Assembly: GCF_008711155.1 (NCBI RefSeq)
Contig: NZ_VUYQ01000002.1
Span: 682,001-746,000 of the forward strand
Length of the DNA: 64,000 bases
Origin: Dechloromonas sp. CZR5
GTDB lineage: Bacteria > Pseudomonadota > Gammaproteobacteria > Burkholderiales > Rhodocyclaceae
Direction: 5' to 3'
Below the pieces are notes generated by a model, which worked only from the letters and a program-made list of their open reading frames with translations, was not told the DNA's origin and did no database searches. Numbering within the stretch: the stretch's first letter is position 1; every line of letters starts with the position of its first letter. Both the position numbers and the translations under genes were made by a program. Below are positions 9,155 to 20,390 of this stretch, one piece after another.

Positions 9155-11061
9155 TCGTCGTGCTCCTCCTCGATGGCGTCGCTGTCTTCCCTGGCGGCGC
9201 CGGCCGGCAGCTTGCCGAGCAGGTAGTAGTCAAGCACCATGCGGGCGATCGGTGCCGCCGACTGGGCGCCGAAACCGCCGTTTTCGACCAGGACGGCGAG
9301 GGCAATCTTCGGATTCTCGACCGGTGCGTAGGCGATGAACAGGGCGTGGTCGCGGAGGTTCTTCTTGACGGCCGATTCCTTGTACTGGGCACCTTTCAGC
9401 GAGAAGACCTGGGCCGTGCCGGTCTTGCCGCCGACGCTGTAGGGAACCCCGGCGAAAGCACGCGCGCCGGTACCTTCCTTGTTCACGCCAATCATGGCGC
9501 GGTGGATGACTTCCAGGTTCTTCTCTTTCCAGCCGAGATCGCGCAGCGGTTTGGGTTCGATCGGCCTTTTGTCGCCGGTCTTGGTGTCGACGATATTTTG
9601 TACCAGGTGCGGTCGGAACATCACGCCATTGTTGGCCAGCGTAGCCACCGCCTGTGCCAGCTGGATCGGCGTGTAGGCGTTATAGCCCTGGCCGATGCCG
9701 ATGGAGATCGTTTCGCCGGCGTACCATTTCTGCTGCTCCGGCTTCTTGAAGCGCTGCTTTTTCCATTCCTGCGAGGGAAGAACGCCCTTCGACTCCCCGG
9801 CATCGTCCTTGCCGAGGTCGATGCCGGTACGCTGGCCCAGCCCGATACTGCCCATGAACTTGGCGATGTTGTCGATCCCCATGTCGTTGGCCAGGACGTA
9901 ATAGTAGGTATCGCAGGAATGGACAATCGATTTGTACATGTCCACGACGCCGTGTCCGCCCTTCTTGTCGTCGCGGAAGGTGTGGTTGCCGAACGTGAAG
10001 AAGCCTGGGTCGCTAATGGCTTGCTGGGCCGTGCGTTTGCCCATCTCCAGCGCGGCCAGGGCCATGAAGGGCTTGAACGTCGATCCCGGTGGGTAGGCGC
10101 CGTTGATGGTACGGTTGACCATGGGCTTGTCTGGGTGGTCGTTCAGTTCCTTCCAGTTTTCCGGGGTGATGCCGTCGACGAATAGATTGGGGTCATAAGT
10201 CGGGGTGGACACCAGGGCCAGCACGCCGCCAGTGGCCGGATCAATGGCGACCAGGGCACCCTTGCGATCGCCAAAAGCCTTTTCGGTTATTTCCTGCAGC
10301 TTGATATCGAGCGTCAGCTGCAGGTTGTTGCCCGAAACTGGGGGGATGCGTTTCAGGCTGCGCAGGGCACGGCCGCCGGCATCGATCTCGACCTGCTCGT
10401 AACCGGTTTCACCGTGCAGTTCGAACTCGTAATGCTGCTCCAGTCCGGTCTTGCCGATATGATCGGTACCCTTGTAGTTGGCTTGCCGCTCGGCTTCCTC
10501 AATCCATTTCAGGTCGCGCTCGGTGATCCGGCCGATATAGCCGATGGCGTGCGAGGCGACGGCGCCGAGCGGGTACTGGCGGAACAGGCGGGCCTTGACC
10601 TCGACGCCGGGGAAACGGTAACGATGGGCCGAGAACTTGGCGACTTCGGCATCGCTCAAGCGGGTACGAATGGGGATGGATTCGAAATTCTTCGCCTCGT
10701 CGAGGAGGCGCTTGAAGCGTTTGCGGTCCTTGGGCTGGATATCGATCACTTCAGCCAGTGCATCGATGGTTTGCTCAAGGCTTCCCGCCTGCGATGGCGT
10801 GATTTCCAACGTGAAGGCGGAATAGTTGTGGGCCAGAACCACACCATTCCGGTCGGTGATGACACCCCGGTTGGGAACGATTGGGATCAGCGCAATCCGG
10901 TTGTCTTCGGCACGGGTCTGGTAGAAGTCGTGCTGGATTACCTGCAGCCAGACGAAGCGGCTGATCAGGATGCCAAAGCAGGCAAGGACGAAGACGGCCG
11001 CAAAGCCGAGACGGAAGCGGAAGCGGTCGAGATCGGCTTCCGGATTGTTGAAGTCACCCAC
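9151..11061 (-). CDS. mrdA: Penicillin-binding protein 2 (peptidoglycan transpeptidase)
   Basis: PBP2 is the class B transpeptidase that crosslinks lateral-wall peptidoglycan with RodA. The 636-residue protein has one N-terminal membrane anchor (about 20-42), a dimerisation/pedestal region, and the transpeptidase domain. The catalytic motif is S327-T-F-K330, the second motif S382-C-D384, and the third K546-T-G. Length and motif spacing are normal. It lies 12 nt downstream of mreD. Confidence 0.96.
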   Translation of the reverse strand: MGDFNNPEADLDRFRFRLGFAAVFVLACFGILISRFVWLQVIQHDFYQTRAEDNRIALIPIVPNRGVITDRNGVVLAHNYSAFTLEITPSQAGSLEQTIDALAEVIDIQPKDRKRFKRLLDEAKNFESIPIRTRLSDAEVAKFSAHRYRFPGVEVKARLFRQYPLGAVASHAIGYIGRITERDLKWIEEAERQANYKGTDHIGKTGLEQHYEFELHGETGYEQVEIDAGGRALRSLKRIPPVSGNNLQLTLDIKLQEITEKAFGDRKGALVAIDPATGGVLALVSTPTYDPNLFVDGITPENWKELNDHPDKPMVNRTINGAYPPGSTFKPFMALAALEMGKRTAQQAISDPGFFTFGNHTFRDDKKGGHGVVDMYKSIVHSCDTYYYVLANDMGIDNIAKFMGSIGLGQRTGIDLGKDDAGESKGVLPSQEWKKQRFKKPEQQKWYAGETISIGIGQGYNAYTPIQLAQAVATLANNGVMFRPHLVQNIVDTKTGDKRPIEPKPLRDLGWKEKNLEVIHRAMIGVNKEGTGARAFAGVPYSVGGKTGTAQVFSLKGAQYKESAVKKNLRDHALFIAYAPVENPKIALAVLVENGGFGAQSAAPIARMVLDYYLLGKLPAGAAREDSDAIEEEHDE

Positions 11062-11073
11062 GTGCGATCAGCC

Positions 11074-11595
11074 TTAGATCGGACGGTTGGGATCCTGCTC
11101 GACCGGACGGTATTGCGGCAGCAGCAGGACGAATGTAGCGGGAATCCACAGCAGGGTCGCCACAAAGGGGCCGATGAAGTAACCCCACCCTGGAAAATCG
11201 GCACCAACCGCCAGGCGCATCAGGGCCTGGATGATCTGCGTGCCGATGAGCAAGGGCATGATCTGGAGTGCCTGCTGGGCCAGCGGGAACCAGAGGATAC
11301 GCCGGGACAGCGACGAGGCGGTGTAGGCGAGCAGCACGTAGGCAAAACAGTGCTGGCCGAGGACGGCACCGTCGGCCACGTCCATCAGCAGGCCGAGAAC
11401 GAAACCCCAGCCCATGCCGACCCGGCGGAACTCGCGTACGCTCCAGAAGCACAGAACCAGTGCCACCCAGTCGGGCATGCCGGGCCAGTGCGCGGTGGGC
11501 AGGAAATTGAGTACGGCGGCGCCGATCAGGCTCAGGAAGATGAACCACGGGCGAACCGGCAGCAGGATGCGCGATGAGGAAAAGGTCGGTTGCAT
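11074..11595 (-). CDS. mreD: Rod shape-determining protein MreD
   Basis: MreD is a small integral membrane component of the elongasome. The 173-residue protein has about five hydrophobic segments and no soluble domain. The start MQPTFSSSRILLPVRPWF resembles other betaproteobacterial MreD proteins. Its ATG shares a base with the mreC stop codon. Confidence 0.92.
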   Translation of the reverse strand: MQPTFSSSRILLPVRPWFIFLSLIGAAVLNFLPTAHWPGMPDWVALVLCFWSVREFRRVGMGWGFVLGLLMDVADGAVLGQHCFAYVLLAYTASSLSRRILWFPLAQQALQIMPLLIGTQIIQALMRLAVGADFPGWGYFIGPFVATLLWIPATFVLLLPQYRPVEQDPNRPI

Positions 11596-12521
11596 CAGTT
11601 CTTGGGCATTCGTTTTTTCTTGACCCGCTGACCGTCATTGGCCGCAGCCCGGCTGCCACTTTCCGGCGGGCGCTCCGGCCTGGCCTGACGCTGCGCGAGG
11701 ATCATGACTTCACCGAAGTTTTCGACACCGGCGATCGGTACGCAGAAGATGCGGGCGAAGGAATAGGCACTGTCACGTTCGATGTTGACCACCTTGGCAA
11801 CCGGGAATCCGGGTAGATAAATGTCGTCGAGGCCCGATGTGACCAGCAGGTCGCCAACCTGGATGTCGGCGTTGGCCGGCATGTAGCGCAGTTCGAGCTG
11901 GCCGTTGCCGAGGCCGAAAACGACCGAACGCTGGCCGGTGCGCACGACCTGCACCGGGACGACCTGATCCTTGTCGGTGATCAGCGTGATCTCGGCCGAG
12001 AACGGGAAGACACGGGTGACTTGACCGACGACGCCGGCCTCGTCGATGGCCGGCAGGCCCGCCGCGATGTCGGCTTGTTGGCCTTTGTCGACAATCACCT
12101 TGCGCGAGAATGGGTCGCGGGCGGTGTACATGATCTGGGCGACCTGGCCGTTGGCCTTTTCGCGTTCCTTGACGTCGAGCAGCTTGCGCAAGCGGGTGTT
12201 TTCCACCTCCAGTTGCGCCAGGCGCTGCAGGTCAGGTGCCGTCGTCAGCTTGGCGTGCTTCAGTTCTTCGTTTTCAAGCTGCAGCGAACGCATGCCCTGC
12301 AGGTACTGTCCGGCGTAATCGACCAGGCTGCCCGGCGTCTGGGCCACGCGCTGTACCGGATCGACGATCAGGGCGATGCTCTGGCGCAGCAGTTCAAGGC
12401 TCTTGAAACGCAGGTCGACGACAAAGATCGCCAGCGAAACGGCGATGTAGAAAGTCAGAAGGGCCAGCGGTGCTGGCCCTCGCTTGAAGAACGGTGGTGG
12501 CGCGTGATCCATGCCGGCCAT
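11595..12521 (-). CDS. mreC: Rod shape-determining protein MreC
   Basis: MreC is the periplasmic scaffold that activates PBP2-RodA. The 308-residue protein has one membrane segment (about 18-37), a coiled coil (about 65-110, rich in LQLENEELK-type heptads) and the two-barrel MreC domain (YTARDPFSRKVIVDKGQ, ITDKDQVVPVQVVRTGQR). It ends in a basic, probably disordered tail. An alternative ATG at 12512 removes three residues; neither start has a strong ribosome-binding site. Confidence 0.93.
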   Translation of the reverse strand: MAGMDHAPPPFFKRGPAPLALLTFYIAVSLAIFVVDLRFKSLELLRQSIALIVDPVQRVAQTPGSLVDYAGQYLQGMRSLQLENEELKHAKLTTAPDLQRLAQLEVENTRLRKLLDVKEREKANGQVAQIMYTARDPFSRKVIVDKGQQADIAAGLPAIDEAGVVGQVTRVFPFSAEITLITDKDQVVPVQVVRTGQRSVVFGLGNGQLELRYMPANADIQVGDLLVTSGLDDIYLPGFPVAKVVNIERDSAYSFARIFCVPIAGVENFGEVMILAQRQARPERPPESGSRAAANDGQRVKKKRMPKN

Positions 12522-12551
12522 CGCTCACACTTGCCTTGCAGCGGTCAAGGG

Positions 12552-13595
<1,044 letters not shown>

Positions 13596-13699
13596 CTATA
13601 GCTCCGCGTTGGGGGGGTGCGGTAGGGAAAACTTTTATGATACCTTATAACGCTTTCCATTTTAAGACTTTGTGCACTGCAAAAAAGTCTTTGGCTCCC

Positions 13700-13987
13700 A
13701 TGTCGCTCACATTAGAACAGGTTAAGCGCATCGCCCATTTGGCTCGTATCGAGACCAACGATGCCGAGGCACTTTCCACACAGGGCCATCTCAATGGCAT
13801 CTTCCAGTTGATCGAGCAGATGCAGGCAGTGGATACCACTGGCGTCGAGCCGATGGCGCATGCTCAGGACCTTGGTCAGCGTCTGCGTGACGATGCGGTG
13901 AGCGAGCCCGACCGCCGCAAGGCCTACCAGGCCGTCGCACCGGAAACCGAGGCAGGCCTCTATCTTGTGCCGAAGGTGATCGAATGA
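13700..13987 (+). CDS. gatC: Asp-tRNA(Asn)/Glu-tRNA(Gln) amidotransferase subunit C
   Basis: GatC wraps around GatA and GatB to stabilise the amidotransferase that converts misacylated Glu-tRNA(Gln) or Asp-tRNA(Asn). The 95-residue protein starts [18 protein letters not shown], a standard GatC start, and contains [16 protein letters not shown]. An upstream in-frame ATG at 13637 would add 21 residues lying in the divergent promoter region and is rejected. It overlaps gatA by 4 nt. Confidence 0.95.
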   Translation: MSLTLEQVKRIAHLARIETNDAEALSTQGHLNGIFQLIEQMQAVDTTGVEPMAHAQDLGQRLRDDAVSEPDRRKAYQAVAPETEAGLYLVPKVIE

Positions 13988-15456
13988 TCCACGCCAGCCT
14001 GAAGGAGCTGTCGCAGGCCCTGGCTGCGAAGAAGATTTCCAGCGTCGAGCTGTCCACGCTGTTCCTCGATCGTATCCAGCGTCTGAATCCGGATATCAAC
14101 GCCTTCGTTACGGTCGACCGCGACAAGAGCCTGGCCATGGCCCGCGCTGCGGATGCCAGTATTGCTGCCGGTACGGCCGGCCCGCTGACCGGCATCCCGG
14201 TCGCCCAGAAGGACATCTTCTGCGCCGAAGGGTGGACGACGACCTGCGGCTCGAAGATGCTGGCCAATTTCGTGTCGCCCTACGATGCGACGGTGATCGC
14301 GAAAATGCATGGCGAAGCCGGACTGGTGTCGCTGGGCAAGACCAACATGGACGAATTTGCCATGGGTTCGTCGAACGAAACCTCGTTCTTCGGCCCGGTC
14401 AAGAATCCGTGGGATCGCGCCCGCGTGCCGGGCGGCTCGTCCGGCGGTTCGGCGGCAGCCGTCGCGGCCCGTCTGGCGCCGGCAGCAACCGGTACCGATA
14501 CCGGTGGTTCGATCCGCCAGCCTGCTGCCCTGTGCAACCTGACCGGCCTGAAGCCGACCTACGGTGTGGTTTCCCGCTACGGCATGATTGCCTTCGCCTC
14601 GTCGCTTGACCAGGGTGGCCCGATGGCGGCCAGCGCTGAGGACTGTGCGCTGCTGCTCAACACCATGGTCGGTTTTGATGAGCGCGATTCGACCTCGCTC
14701 GACCGCCCGACGGAGGACTACACCCGCGAATTGGGTGAAAAGGCCGGGGACAAGCCGTTGAATGGCCTGCGTATCGGCCTGCCCAGGGAATTCTTCGGCG
14801 AAGGCTGCGATGCCGAGGTGATGGCCGCCGTGCGCGCCGCCATCGCCGAATATGAAAAGCTTGGCGCCACCTGCGTCGAGGTGTCGCTGCCCAATTCCCA
14901 CCTGTCGGTGCCGGCCTACTACGTCATCGCACCGGCCGAGGCCAGCTCCAACCTGAGCCGCTTCGACGGCGTACGCTACGGTTATCGTGCGCCGGAATAC
15001 GGCAATCTCGACGACATGTACATGAAGAGCCGTGCCCAAGGCTTCGGCGCCGAGGTCAAGCGCCGCATCCTGATTGGTACCTACGTGCTGTCGCACGGTT
15101 ACTACGATGCTTATTATCTGCAGGCGCAGCGCATCCGCCGCCTGATCGCCAACGATTTTGTCGAAGCCTTCAAGTCCTGTGACGTGATCATGGGGCCGAC
15201 CTCGCCGTCGACGGCGTTCAAGCTGGGCGAAAAGGCAGCCGACCCAGTGCAGATGTATCTGTCGGATATCTACACGATTGCCGTCAATCTGGCCGGCCTG
15301 CCCGGTATGTCGATTCCTTGCGGTTTTGCCGGAGGCTTGCCGGTCGGGCTGCAGTTGATCGGCAACTACTTTGCCGAAAACCAGTTGCTCAACGTTGCCC
15401 ATCGCTACCAACAGGCAACCGACTGGCACGCCCGGCGGCCGGAAGCGATTGCCTGA
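13984..15456 (+). CDS. gatA: Asp-tRNA(Asn)/Glu-tRNA(Gln) amidotransferase subunit A
   Basis: GatA is the glutaminase subunit that supplies ammonia to GatB. The 490-residue protein carries the amidase-signature Ser-cisSer-Lys triad: Lys76 in VAQKDIF, a Ser in GGSSGGS at about 152-153, and Ser176 in DTGGSIRQP. The start is coupled to gatC (ATGA). The stop codon overlaps the start of a small lipoprotein gene (TGATG) that separates it from gatB. Confidence 0.97.
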   Translation: MIHASLKELSQALAAKKISSVELSTLFLDRIQRLNPDINAFVTVDRDKSLAMARAADASIAAGTAGPLTGIPVAQKDIFCAEGWTTTCGSKMLANFVSPYDATVIAKMHGEAGLVSLGKTNMDEFAMGSSNETSFFGPVKNPWDRARVPGGSSGGSAAAVAARLAPAATGTDTGGSIRQPAALCNLTGLKPTYGVVSRYGMIAFASSLDQGGPMAASAEDCALLLNTMVGFDERDSTSLDRPTEDYTRELGEKAGDKPLNGLRIGLPREFFGEGCDAEVMAAVRAAIAEYEKLGATCVEVSLPNSHLSVPAYYVIAPAEASSNLSRFDGVRYGYRAPEYGNLDDMYMKSRAQGFGAEVKRRILIGTYVLSHGYYDAYYLQAQRIRRLIANDFVEAFKSCDVIMGPTSPSTAFKLGEKAADPVQMYLSDIYTIAVNLAGLPGMSIPCGFAGGLPVGLQLIGNYFAENQLLNVAHRYQQATDWHARRPEAIA

Positions 15457-15998
15457 TGCGCTACTGGCTGGCCCCGCTGGCCGTCGTGCTGCTGCTTGCC
15501 AGTTGCGCAACGCCGCCACCGGAGAGCGAGCAGCAGCCGGCTGAGCCTGCCGCGAGCAAGCCGCCGAGCAGTCGGCCGGCCAGCCAGCCAGGCCTGTCGG
15601 CTGAAGCCCAGCGGGCATTGGCCCGCCGCGGCATCAAGCAGCACGACACCTCGCCGGTCAGCGTGACCTCGCGTTGCTCGCATGTCGATGAAATCGGTAC
15701 GGCGACCAAGCTGAACCTGCAGGTCGATGACGGCGACGTACGCGATTTCCAGGCCAACGTGGCCATCAAGGGGCGTGGAGCCTGTCGTTTTGCATTGCCT
15801 GATTTTCGCCAGGAAACAGCGACACCTCAGGTTCTGCTGCGACACGCCAGGGACAGTAAGTGTACGGTTCGCATGTGGCGCGAACAGGGCGAAAAAATCA
15901 CCATCGCCTTCACCGGTTGCCACAAGTCGTGCGAAGGCAAGGCGTTCGATTATTTGTGGCCGATTCTCGTCGAGTCGAAAACCGGCCAATGTTCGTGA
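15456..15998 (+). CDS. Lipoprotein of unknown function embedded in the gatCAB operon
   Basis: This 180-residue precursor has a signal peptide with lipobox LLASC (about residues 14-18). A low-complexity Pro/Ser/Ala linker of about 40 residues follows, then a globular part of about 125 residues with five cysteines ([24 protein letters not shown]), which suggests disulfides in the periplasm. Its ATG overlaps the gatA stop codon (TGATG) and it ends 13 nt before gatB, so it is co-transcribed and probably co-translated with the amidotransferase genes. I do not recognise the family, and nothing links it functionally to tRNA amidation. Confidence 0.8.
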   Translation: MRYWLAPLAVVLLLASCATPPPESEQQPAEPAASKPPSSRPASQPGLSAEAQRALARRGIKQHDTSPVSVTSRCSHVDEIGTATKLNLQVDDGDVRDFQANVAIKGRGACRFALPDFRQETATPQVLLRHARDSKCTVRMWREQGEKITIAFTGCHKSCEGKAFDYLWPILVESKTGQCS

Positions 15999-16011
15999 AA
16001 CGGATGAAGCT

Positions 16012-17466
16012 ATGAATCAGTGGGAAGTCGTCATCGGTATCGAAACACACGCACAACTGGCGACGGTTTCGAAGATATTTTCGGGTGCCTCGACGGCCTT
16101 CGGGGCCGAGCCGAATACCCAGGCCTGTGCGGTCGATCTGGCCTTGCCGGGCGTTCTGCCGGTGCTCAACAGGAAGGCGGTCGATTGCGCCATCCGCTTC
16201 GGCCTGTCCATCGGTGCGGAGGTGGCGCCGAAATCGGTATTTGCCCGCAAGAATTATTTCTACCCCGACCTGCCCAAGGGCTACCAGATCAGCCAGATGG
16301 ACCTGCCGGTCGTCGTGGGCGGTAGCCTGACCCTGCAGGTCGGCAGCGGCGACAAGGCCTACGAAAAGGTCGTCCGCCTGACCCGTGCCCACCTCGAGGA
16401 GGATGCCGGCAAATCCCTGCACGAGGATTTCCACGGCAAGTCCGGCATCGACCTGAACCGGGCCGGCACGCCGTTGCTGGAAATCGTCACCGAGCCCGAC
16501 ATGCGCTCGTCCGACGAGGCGGTCGCCTACGCCAAGGCGTTGCACGGCCTGGTGCGCTGGATCGGTATCTGCGACGGCAACATGCAGGAAGGTTCCTTCC
16601 GCTGCGATGCGAACGTCTCGGTACGTCCGAAGGGACAGGCTGAGTTCGGGACCCGCCGTGAAATCAAGAACCTGAACTCCTTCCGTTTTCTCAAGGAAGC
16701 CATCGACTACGAAGTCCATTGGCAAATCAACGAGATCGAGGAAGGCCGCAGGATCCAGCAAGCGACCGTGCTGTTCGACCCGGATACCGGAGAAACGCGC
16801 ACCATGCGGACCAAGGAAGATGCGCACGACTACCGCTACTTCCCCGACCCCGACCTGCTGCCGCTCATGATCGGTGCCGAATGGATCGAACGCATCAAGG
16901 GCGAGTTGCCCGAGTTGCCGGGCCAGAAGCGCGAACGCTTCACGAACGTCCTGGGCCTGTCGGCCTACGATGCAGCGACGCTGACAGCGAGTCAGGAGAT
17001 CGCCGCCTATTTCGAGGCCGTGGTTGCCGTGGCCGGCCAGGGTAACGCCAAGCCGTGCGCCAACTGGGTCATGGTCGACCTTGCTGCCCGCCTGAACAAG
17101 GAGGGCCTGGAGATGGCCGAATCGCCCGTCTCCGCCCAGCAACTTGGTGGATTGATCTTGCGCATTGCCGACAACACCATTTCCAACAACATCGCCAAGA
17201 AGGTTTTCGAGGCGCTGTGGAATGGCGAAGGCGCGACGGCTGACGAGGTCATCGACAAACAGGGCTTGAAACAGATCACCGACAGCGGTGCCATTGAGGC
17301 GCTGGTCGACGAGGTGCTTGCCGCCAACGCCGCCAATGTTGCTGAATTCAAGGCTGGCAAGGAAAAAGCTTTCAATGCGCTGGTGGGTCAGGTGATGAAG
17401 GCCGCCAAGGGCAAGGCCAACCCACAGCAGGTCAATGACCTGCTGAAGAAGAAACTGGCTGGCTGA
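16012..17466 (+). CDS. gatB: Asp-tRNA(Asn)/Glu-tRNA(Gln) amidotransferase subunit B
   Basis: GatB binds the misacylated tRNA and performs the ATP-dependent amidation. The 484-residue protein begins [16 protein letters not shown] and contains [16 protein letters not shown] and the [13 protein letters not shown] motif. A C-terminal helical tRNA-binding (YqeY-like) domain ends in [13 protein letters not shown]. The start at 16012 is chosen by homology; the frame is open far upstream. Its stop TGA abuts the stop of the convergent gene, forming TGATCA. Confidence 0.97.
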   Translation: MNQWEVVIGIETHAQLATVSKIFSGASTAFGAEPNTQACAVDLALPGVLPVLNRKAVDCAIRFGLSIGAEVAPKSVFARKNYFYPDLPKGYQISQMDLPVVVGGSLTLQVGSGDKAYEKVVRLTRAHLEEDAGKSLHEDFHGKSGIDLNRAGTPLLEIVTEPDMRSSDEAVAYAKALHGLVRWIGICDGNMQEGSFRCDANVSVRPKGQAEFGTRREIKNLNSFRFLKEAIDYEVHWQINEIEEGRRIQQATVLFDPDTGETRTMRTKEDAHDYRYFPDPDLLPLMIGAEWIERIKGELPELPGQKRERFTNVLGLSAYDAATLTASQEIAAYFEAVVAVAGQGNAKPCANWVMVDLAARLNKEGLEMAESPVSAQQLGGLILRIADNTISNNIAKKVFEALWNGEGATADEVIDKQGLKQITDSGAIEALVDEVLAANAANVAEFKAGKEKAFNALVGQVMKAAKGKANPQQVNDLLKKKLAG

Positions 17467-18117
17467 TCAGCGCAGCGGGGTGGCCGCGCTGCCTGACGGC
17501 GCGGCCGGTGGCCGACGGGCCAGTTCGAAATAGCGCTTGCGATCGGCGTCGTACTTGGACTTGATGGTGTCGAACTCTTTCTTCTTGAGTTCGACCAGTT
17601 CCTGCTGCAGCCTGAGCTCGTGCTCGACGGCACGCAAATCCTTGTCCAGCTCGGGGGGCATGGTTTTTTTCTTGTAGAACTCGGCTTCGTCGGCCAGTTT
17701 TTTACGTTTCTTCTGAGCGGTCGCAATGCGTTCGTTGGTTGCCTGAATGGTGAGGTTCACGTCGGCCTCGGCCTTTTTCTGGGCGAGATCGATGTCTTCC
17801 GGTGTCGAGTAGGTGTCCAGTAATGCCTGGTCACGTCGTCGTTGTTCGCGTCCCGCATCTTCCTGCTGCTTGCGCCGTTTGTTCTCCAGGATTTGCTCGG
17901 CTTTTTGTTCGGGAGTCAGCGGAGGGCCGACGTCCTTGACGACATTGCCGCCGCTGTCCAGAACACGGTAGGCGCGTCCGCGGCATTGCTCGGGCAGCGT
18001 ATCCCCACAGACGCGACGGCCGCTGGCGGAGTCTTGGCAGCAATAGAATTCACCCGACGCCTGGGCCGTCGAGACCAGGAGCAGTGCGAGAAATGGGAAG
18101 GCTGCCGTCTTACGCAT
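17467..18117 (-). CDS. Exported DUF4124-like coiled-coil protein
   Basis: This 216-residue protein has a cleavable signal peptide ([20 protein letters not shown]). A short Cys-containing region follows ([16 protein letters not shown]) that resembles the DUF4124 type. It is followed by a long, highly charged coiled coil rich in Lys, Arg, Gln and Glu. The start at 18117 is chosen because it begins the signal peptide; it overlaps the end of pyrE by 8 nt. No function is known. Family assignment beyond the N-terminal motif is tentative. Confidence 0.75.
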   Translation of the reverse strand: MRKTAAFPFLALLLVSTAQASGEFYCCQDSASGRRVCGDTLPEQCRGRAYRVLDSGGNVVKDVGPPLTPEQKAEQILENKRRKQQEDAGREQRRRDQALLDTYSTPEDIDLAQKKAEADVNLTIQATNERIATAQKKRKKLADEAEFYKKKTMPPELDKDLRAVEHELRLQQELVELKKKEFDTIKSKYDADRKRYFELARRPPAAPSGSAATPLR

Positions 18118-18751
18118 CGACCCCGTACTGCTCACGATAGCGGTTGACTGCTTCGCGGTGCGCAGAAAATTCGGCACGTTCCGCCAGGAAGACCATCAAA
18201 TCCTTCAGCCCGGCAACGGCAACCACCGGTATGCCGTAATCGCGTTGTACTTCCTGCACGGCCGAAAGTTCGCCCTGGCCGCGTTCCTGGCGATCGAGCG
18301 CGATCAGCACACCGGCTGGCGTAGCGCCGGCGGCACGGATCAGTTCGACCGATTCGCGTACCGAGGTGCCGGCGGAAATGACATCGTCCACTATCAGTAC
18401 GCGACCTTGAAGCGGGGCACCGACAATGCTGCCGCCTTCGCCGTGATCCTTCGCTTCCTTGCGGTTGTAGGCGAAGGGGAAATTGCGGCCGCGTTGGGCG
18501 AGTGCCATGGCGATCGTGGCGACCAGCGGGATGCCCTTGTAGGCAGGGCCGAACAGCATGTCGAATTGCACGCCGCCGGCTTCGGCGGCTTTGGCGTAGA
18601 ATTCGGCGAGTCGACCGAGCGAGTTGCCGTCATTGAAGAGTCCGGCGTTGAAGAAGTAGGGCGACATGCGCCCCGCCTTGGTCTTGAATTCGCCAAAGCG
18701 CAACACTTGGCATGCGAGCGCGAATTCGATGAAGTCCTGACGAAAATCCAT
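18110..18751 (-). CDS. pyrE: Orotate phosphoribosyltransferase
   Basis: PyrE makes orotidine 5'-monophosphate from orotate and PRPP in pyrimidine synthesis. The 213-residue protein has the PRPP-binding motif [13 protein letters not shown], the loop [11 protein letters not shown], and the N-terminal [17 protein letters not shown] typical of the proteobacterial enzyme. It is divergent from xthA with a 48-nt gap. Confidence 0.96.
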   Translation of the reverse strand: MDFRQDFIEFALACQVLRFGEFKTKAGRMSPYFFNAGLFNDGNSLGRLAEFYAKAAEAGGVQFDMLFGPAYKGIPLVATIAMALAQRGRNFPFAYNRKEAKDHGEGGSIVGAPLQGRVLIVDDVISAGTSVRESVELIRAAGATPAGVLIALDRQERGQGELSAVQEVQRDYGIPVVAVAGLKDLMVFLAERAEFSAHREAVNRYREQYGVDA

Positions 18752-18799
18752 GGTTTCCTAATTGCAAACGACCCAAAAACACAGCCTAGTCTAAGCACA

Positions 18800-19579
18800 A
18801 TGTTACGCATCATATCCCTGAACCTCAATGGTATCCGCTCGGCGTGGAGCAAAAATGTACTGCCCTGGGTGGAGAGTCAAAAGCCCGACGTCATATGCTT
18901 GCAGGAATTGAAGGCTCAACTGCCGGATCTGACGAGTGAAATGCTGGCACCCGATGGTATGCACGCGTACTATCATTGTGCCGAGAAAAAGGGTTACAGC
19001 GGCGTCGGCATCTGGAGTCGGCGTGAACCGGACCGTGTTGTCGAGGGCTTCGATGGCGGTGAATTCGATGCCGAGGGGCGCTATATCCGGGCGGACTTCG
19101 GCAATCTGTCCGTGATTTCGCTCTACCTGCCTTCCGGATCATCATCGCCGGAGCGCCAGGAGGCCAAATTCCGCTTTCTCGACGTGTTTTTCCCGCACAT
19201 GCAGGCACTGCGTGCCGAAGGGCGCGAGATTGTTTTGTGCGGTGACTGGAATATCGCACATAAGGAAATCGACCTGAAAAACTGGAAGTCGAACCAGAAA
19301 AACTCGGGTTTTCTTCCCGAGGAGCGCGCCTGGTTGAGCAGGGTTTTCGATGAGCAGGGCTGGGTCGATGTCTACCGCCGCCTGCATCCCGATGCCACTG
19401 GTGAGGCTTATACGTGGTGGAGCAACCGCGGCCAGGCCTGGGCCAAGAACGTAGGCTGGCGGATCGATTACCAGATCGCCACCCCGGGAATCGCAGCAAG
19501 TGCCATGGCTGCCGGGGTGTACAAGGCCGAGCGTTTTTCCGATCATGCGCCTCTTAGCGTCGACTACGACGTCAAATAA
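18800..19579 (+). CDS. xthA: Exodeoxyribonuclease III / AP endonuclease
   Basis: This enzyme cuts DNA at abasic sites and degrades 3' ends in base excision repair. The 259-residue EEP-fold protein shows LNLNGIRSAW, the metal-binding Glu in CLQELKAQ, GDWNIAHKEIDLKN, RIDYQIAT and the catalytic SDHAPLSVDY. The frame is open upstream into pyrE antisense; the ATG at 18800 matches family starts. Confidence 0.95.
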   Translation: MLRIISLNLNGIRSAWSKNVLPWVESQKPDVICLQELKAQLPDLTSEMLAPDGMHAYYHCAEKKGYSGVGIWSRREPDRVVEGFDGGEFDAEGRYIRADFGNLSVISLYLPSGSSSPERQEAKFRFLDVFFPHMQALRAEGREIVLCGDWNIAHKEIDLKNWKSNQKNSGFLPEERAWLSRVFDEQGWVDVYRRLHPDATGEAYTWWSNRGQAWAKNVGWRIDYQIATPGIAASAMAAGVYKAERFSDHAPLSVDYDVK

Positions 19580-19663
19580 GTATCCAGTGTGAATTGCTTT
19601 CACAGCACGCTAGGGATACCCTTGAAATGCTCCGATCAACATGATTCACAACGAGGTTTGAAA

Positions 19664-19978
19664 ATGTCAGAACAACTCTCCGTAGCCAACAAGGAAAAAC
19701 TGGTCTCCGATCTGAAGGTCGTCATTTCCGATACCGAAGAACTGCTGCGTGCCACGGCTGGCGCTGCTGGCGAGAAGGTTGGTGAACTGCGCGAGCGTTT
19801 GGGCGTCCGCCTGCGCGACGCCAAGGAACGCGTGCTCGACCTGGAGGCTGCCGTTGTCGATAAGACCAAGGCCGCTGCACGCGCAACCGATGATTTCGTC
19901 CATGAGCAACCGTGGAAGGCAGTAGGCGTTGCGGCTGCCCTGGGCTTGGCTCTGGGCGTCCTGATCGGCCGTCGCTAA
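19664..19978 (+). CDS. yqjD: DUF883/ElaB-YqjD family membrane-anchored protein
   Basis: ElaB/YqjD proteins are inner-membrane, ribosome-associated proteins made in stationary phase. The 104-residue protein has a long charged helix (about 1-75) and a C-terminal membrane segment with the Gly-rich pattern GVAAALGLALGVLIGRR, which is the family hallmark. The ATG at 19664 follows AACGAGGTTTGAAA. It leads a four-gene run with the YqjE- and YqjK-like genes. Confidence 0.85.
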   Translation: MSEQLSVANKEKLVSDLKVVISDTEELLRATAGAAGEKVGELRERLGVRLRDAKERVLDLEAAVVDKTKAAARATDDFVHEQPWKAVGVAAALGLALGVLIGRR

Positions 19979-19982
19979 GCGA

Positions 19983-20390
19983 ATGACGCAATTCGCAGGG
20001 GGTGAAGAGGGCCGCGAGGGCCTTTTTGCCTCCTTGAAAAATCTCGTTGCGACGCTGCTCGCGATCGGGAAGACGCGCGCCGAACTTTTGGTCACCGAGC
20101 TGGAGGAGGAGAAATTCCGCCTCATATCGCTATGGGCGAGGGCAATCGGTGCGGCTTTCCTGCTTGCTCTGGGCGTCGTGATGCTGGTCTGCTGCATTGC
20201 ACTGGCTTTCTGGGAGCAGCGCGTCGTTGTCTTCGGTGTCTTTGCGGCACTTTTTGTCACCGGCGGCCTGTTGTTGGTCAGATCCCTGCAGCGTCAGGCG
20301 AGCCAGCCGAGCAAGATGTTCAAGGCCAGCCTGTCGGAGCTTGAAGCCGACATGGCCCAGTTGCGTCGTTATCGCGACCGCTCGGAATGA
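19983..20390 (+). CDS. yqjE: YqjE-like phage holin superfamily membrane protein
   Basis: This 135-residue protein has two strong membrane segments (about 56-80 and 84-103) between charged helices, as in the YqjE / phage holin 3-6 family. It starts 4 nt after yqjD and overlaps the next gene by 4 nt. The name describes the family; it is not evidence of phage origin. Confidence 0.82.
   Translation: MTQFAGGEEGREGLFASLKNLVATLLAIGKTRAELLVTELEEEKFRLISLWARAIGAAFLLALGVVMLVCCIALAFWEQRVVVFGVFAALFVTGGLLLVRSLQRQASQPSKMFKASLSELEADMAQLRRYRDRSE

Noticed and set aside
19983-20390. Phage remnant because of the holin-family protein
   Set aside because: The YqjE family is chromosomal and sits with yqjD and yqjK; no other phage gene is present.
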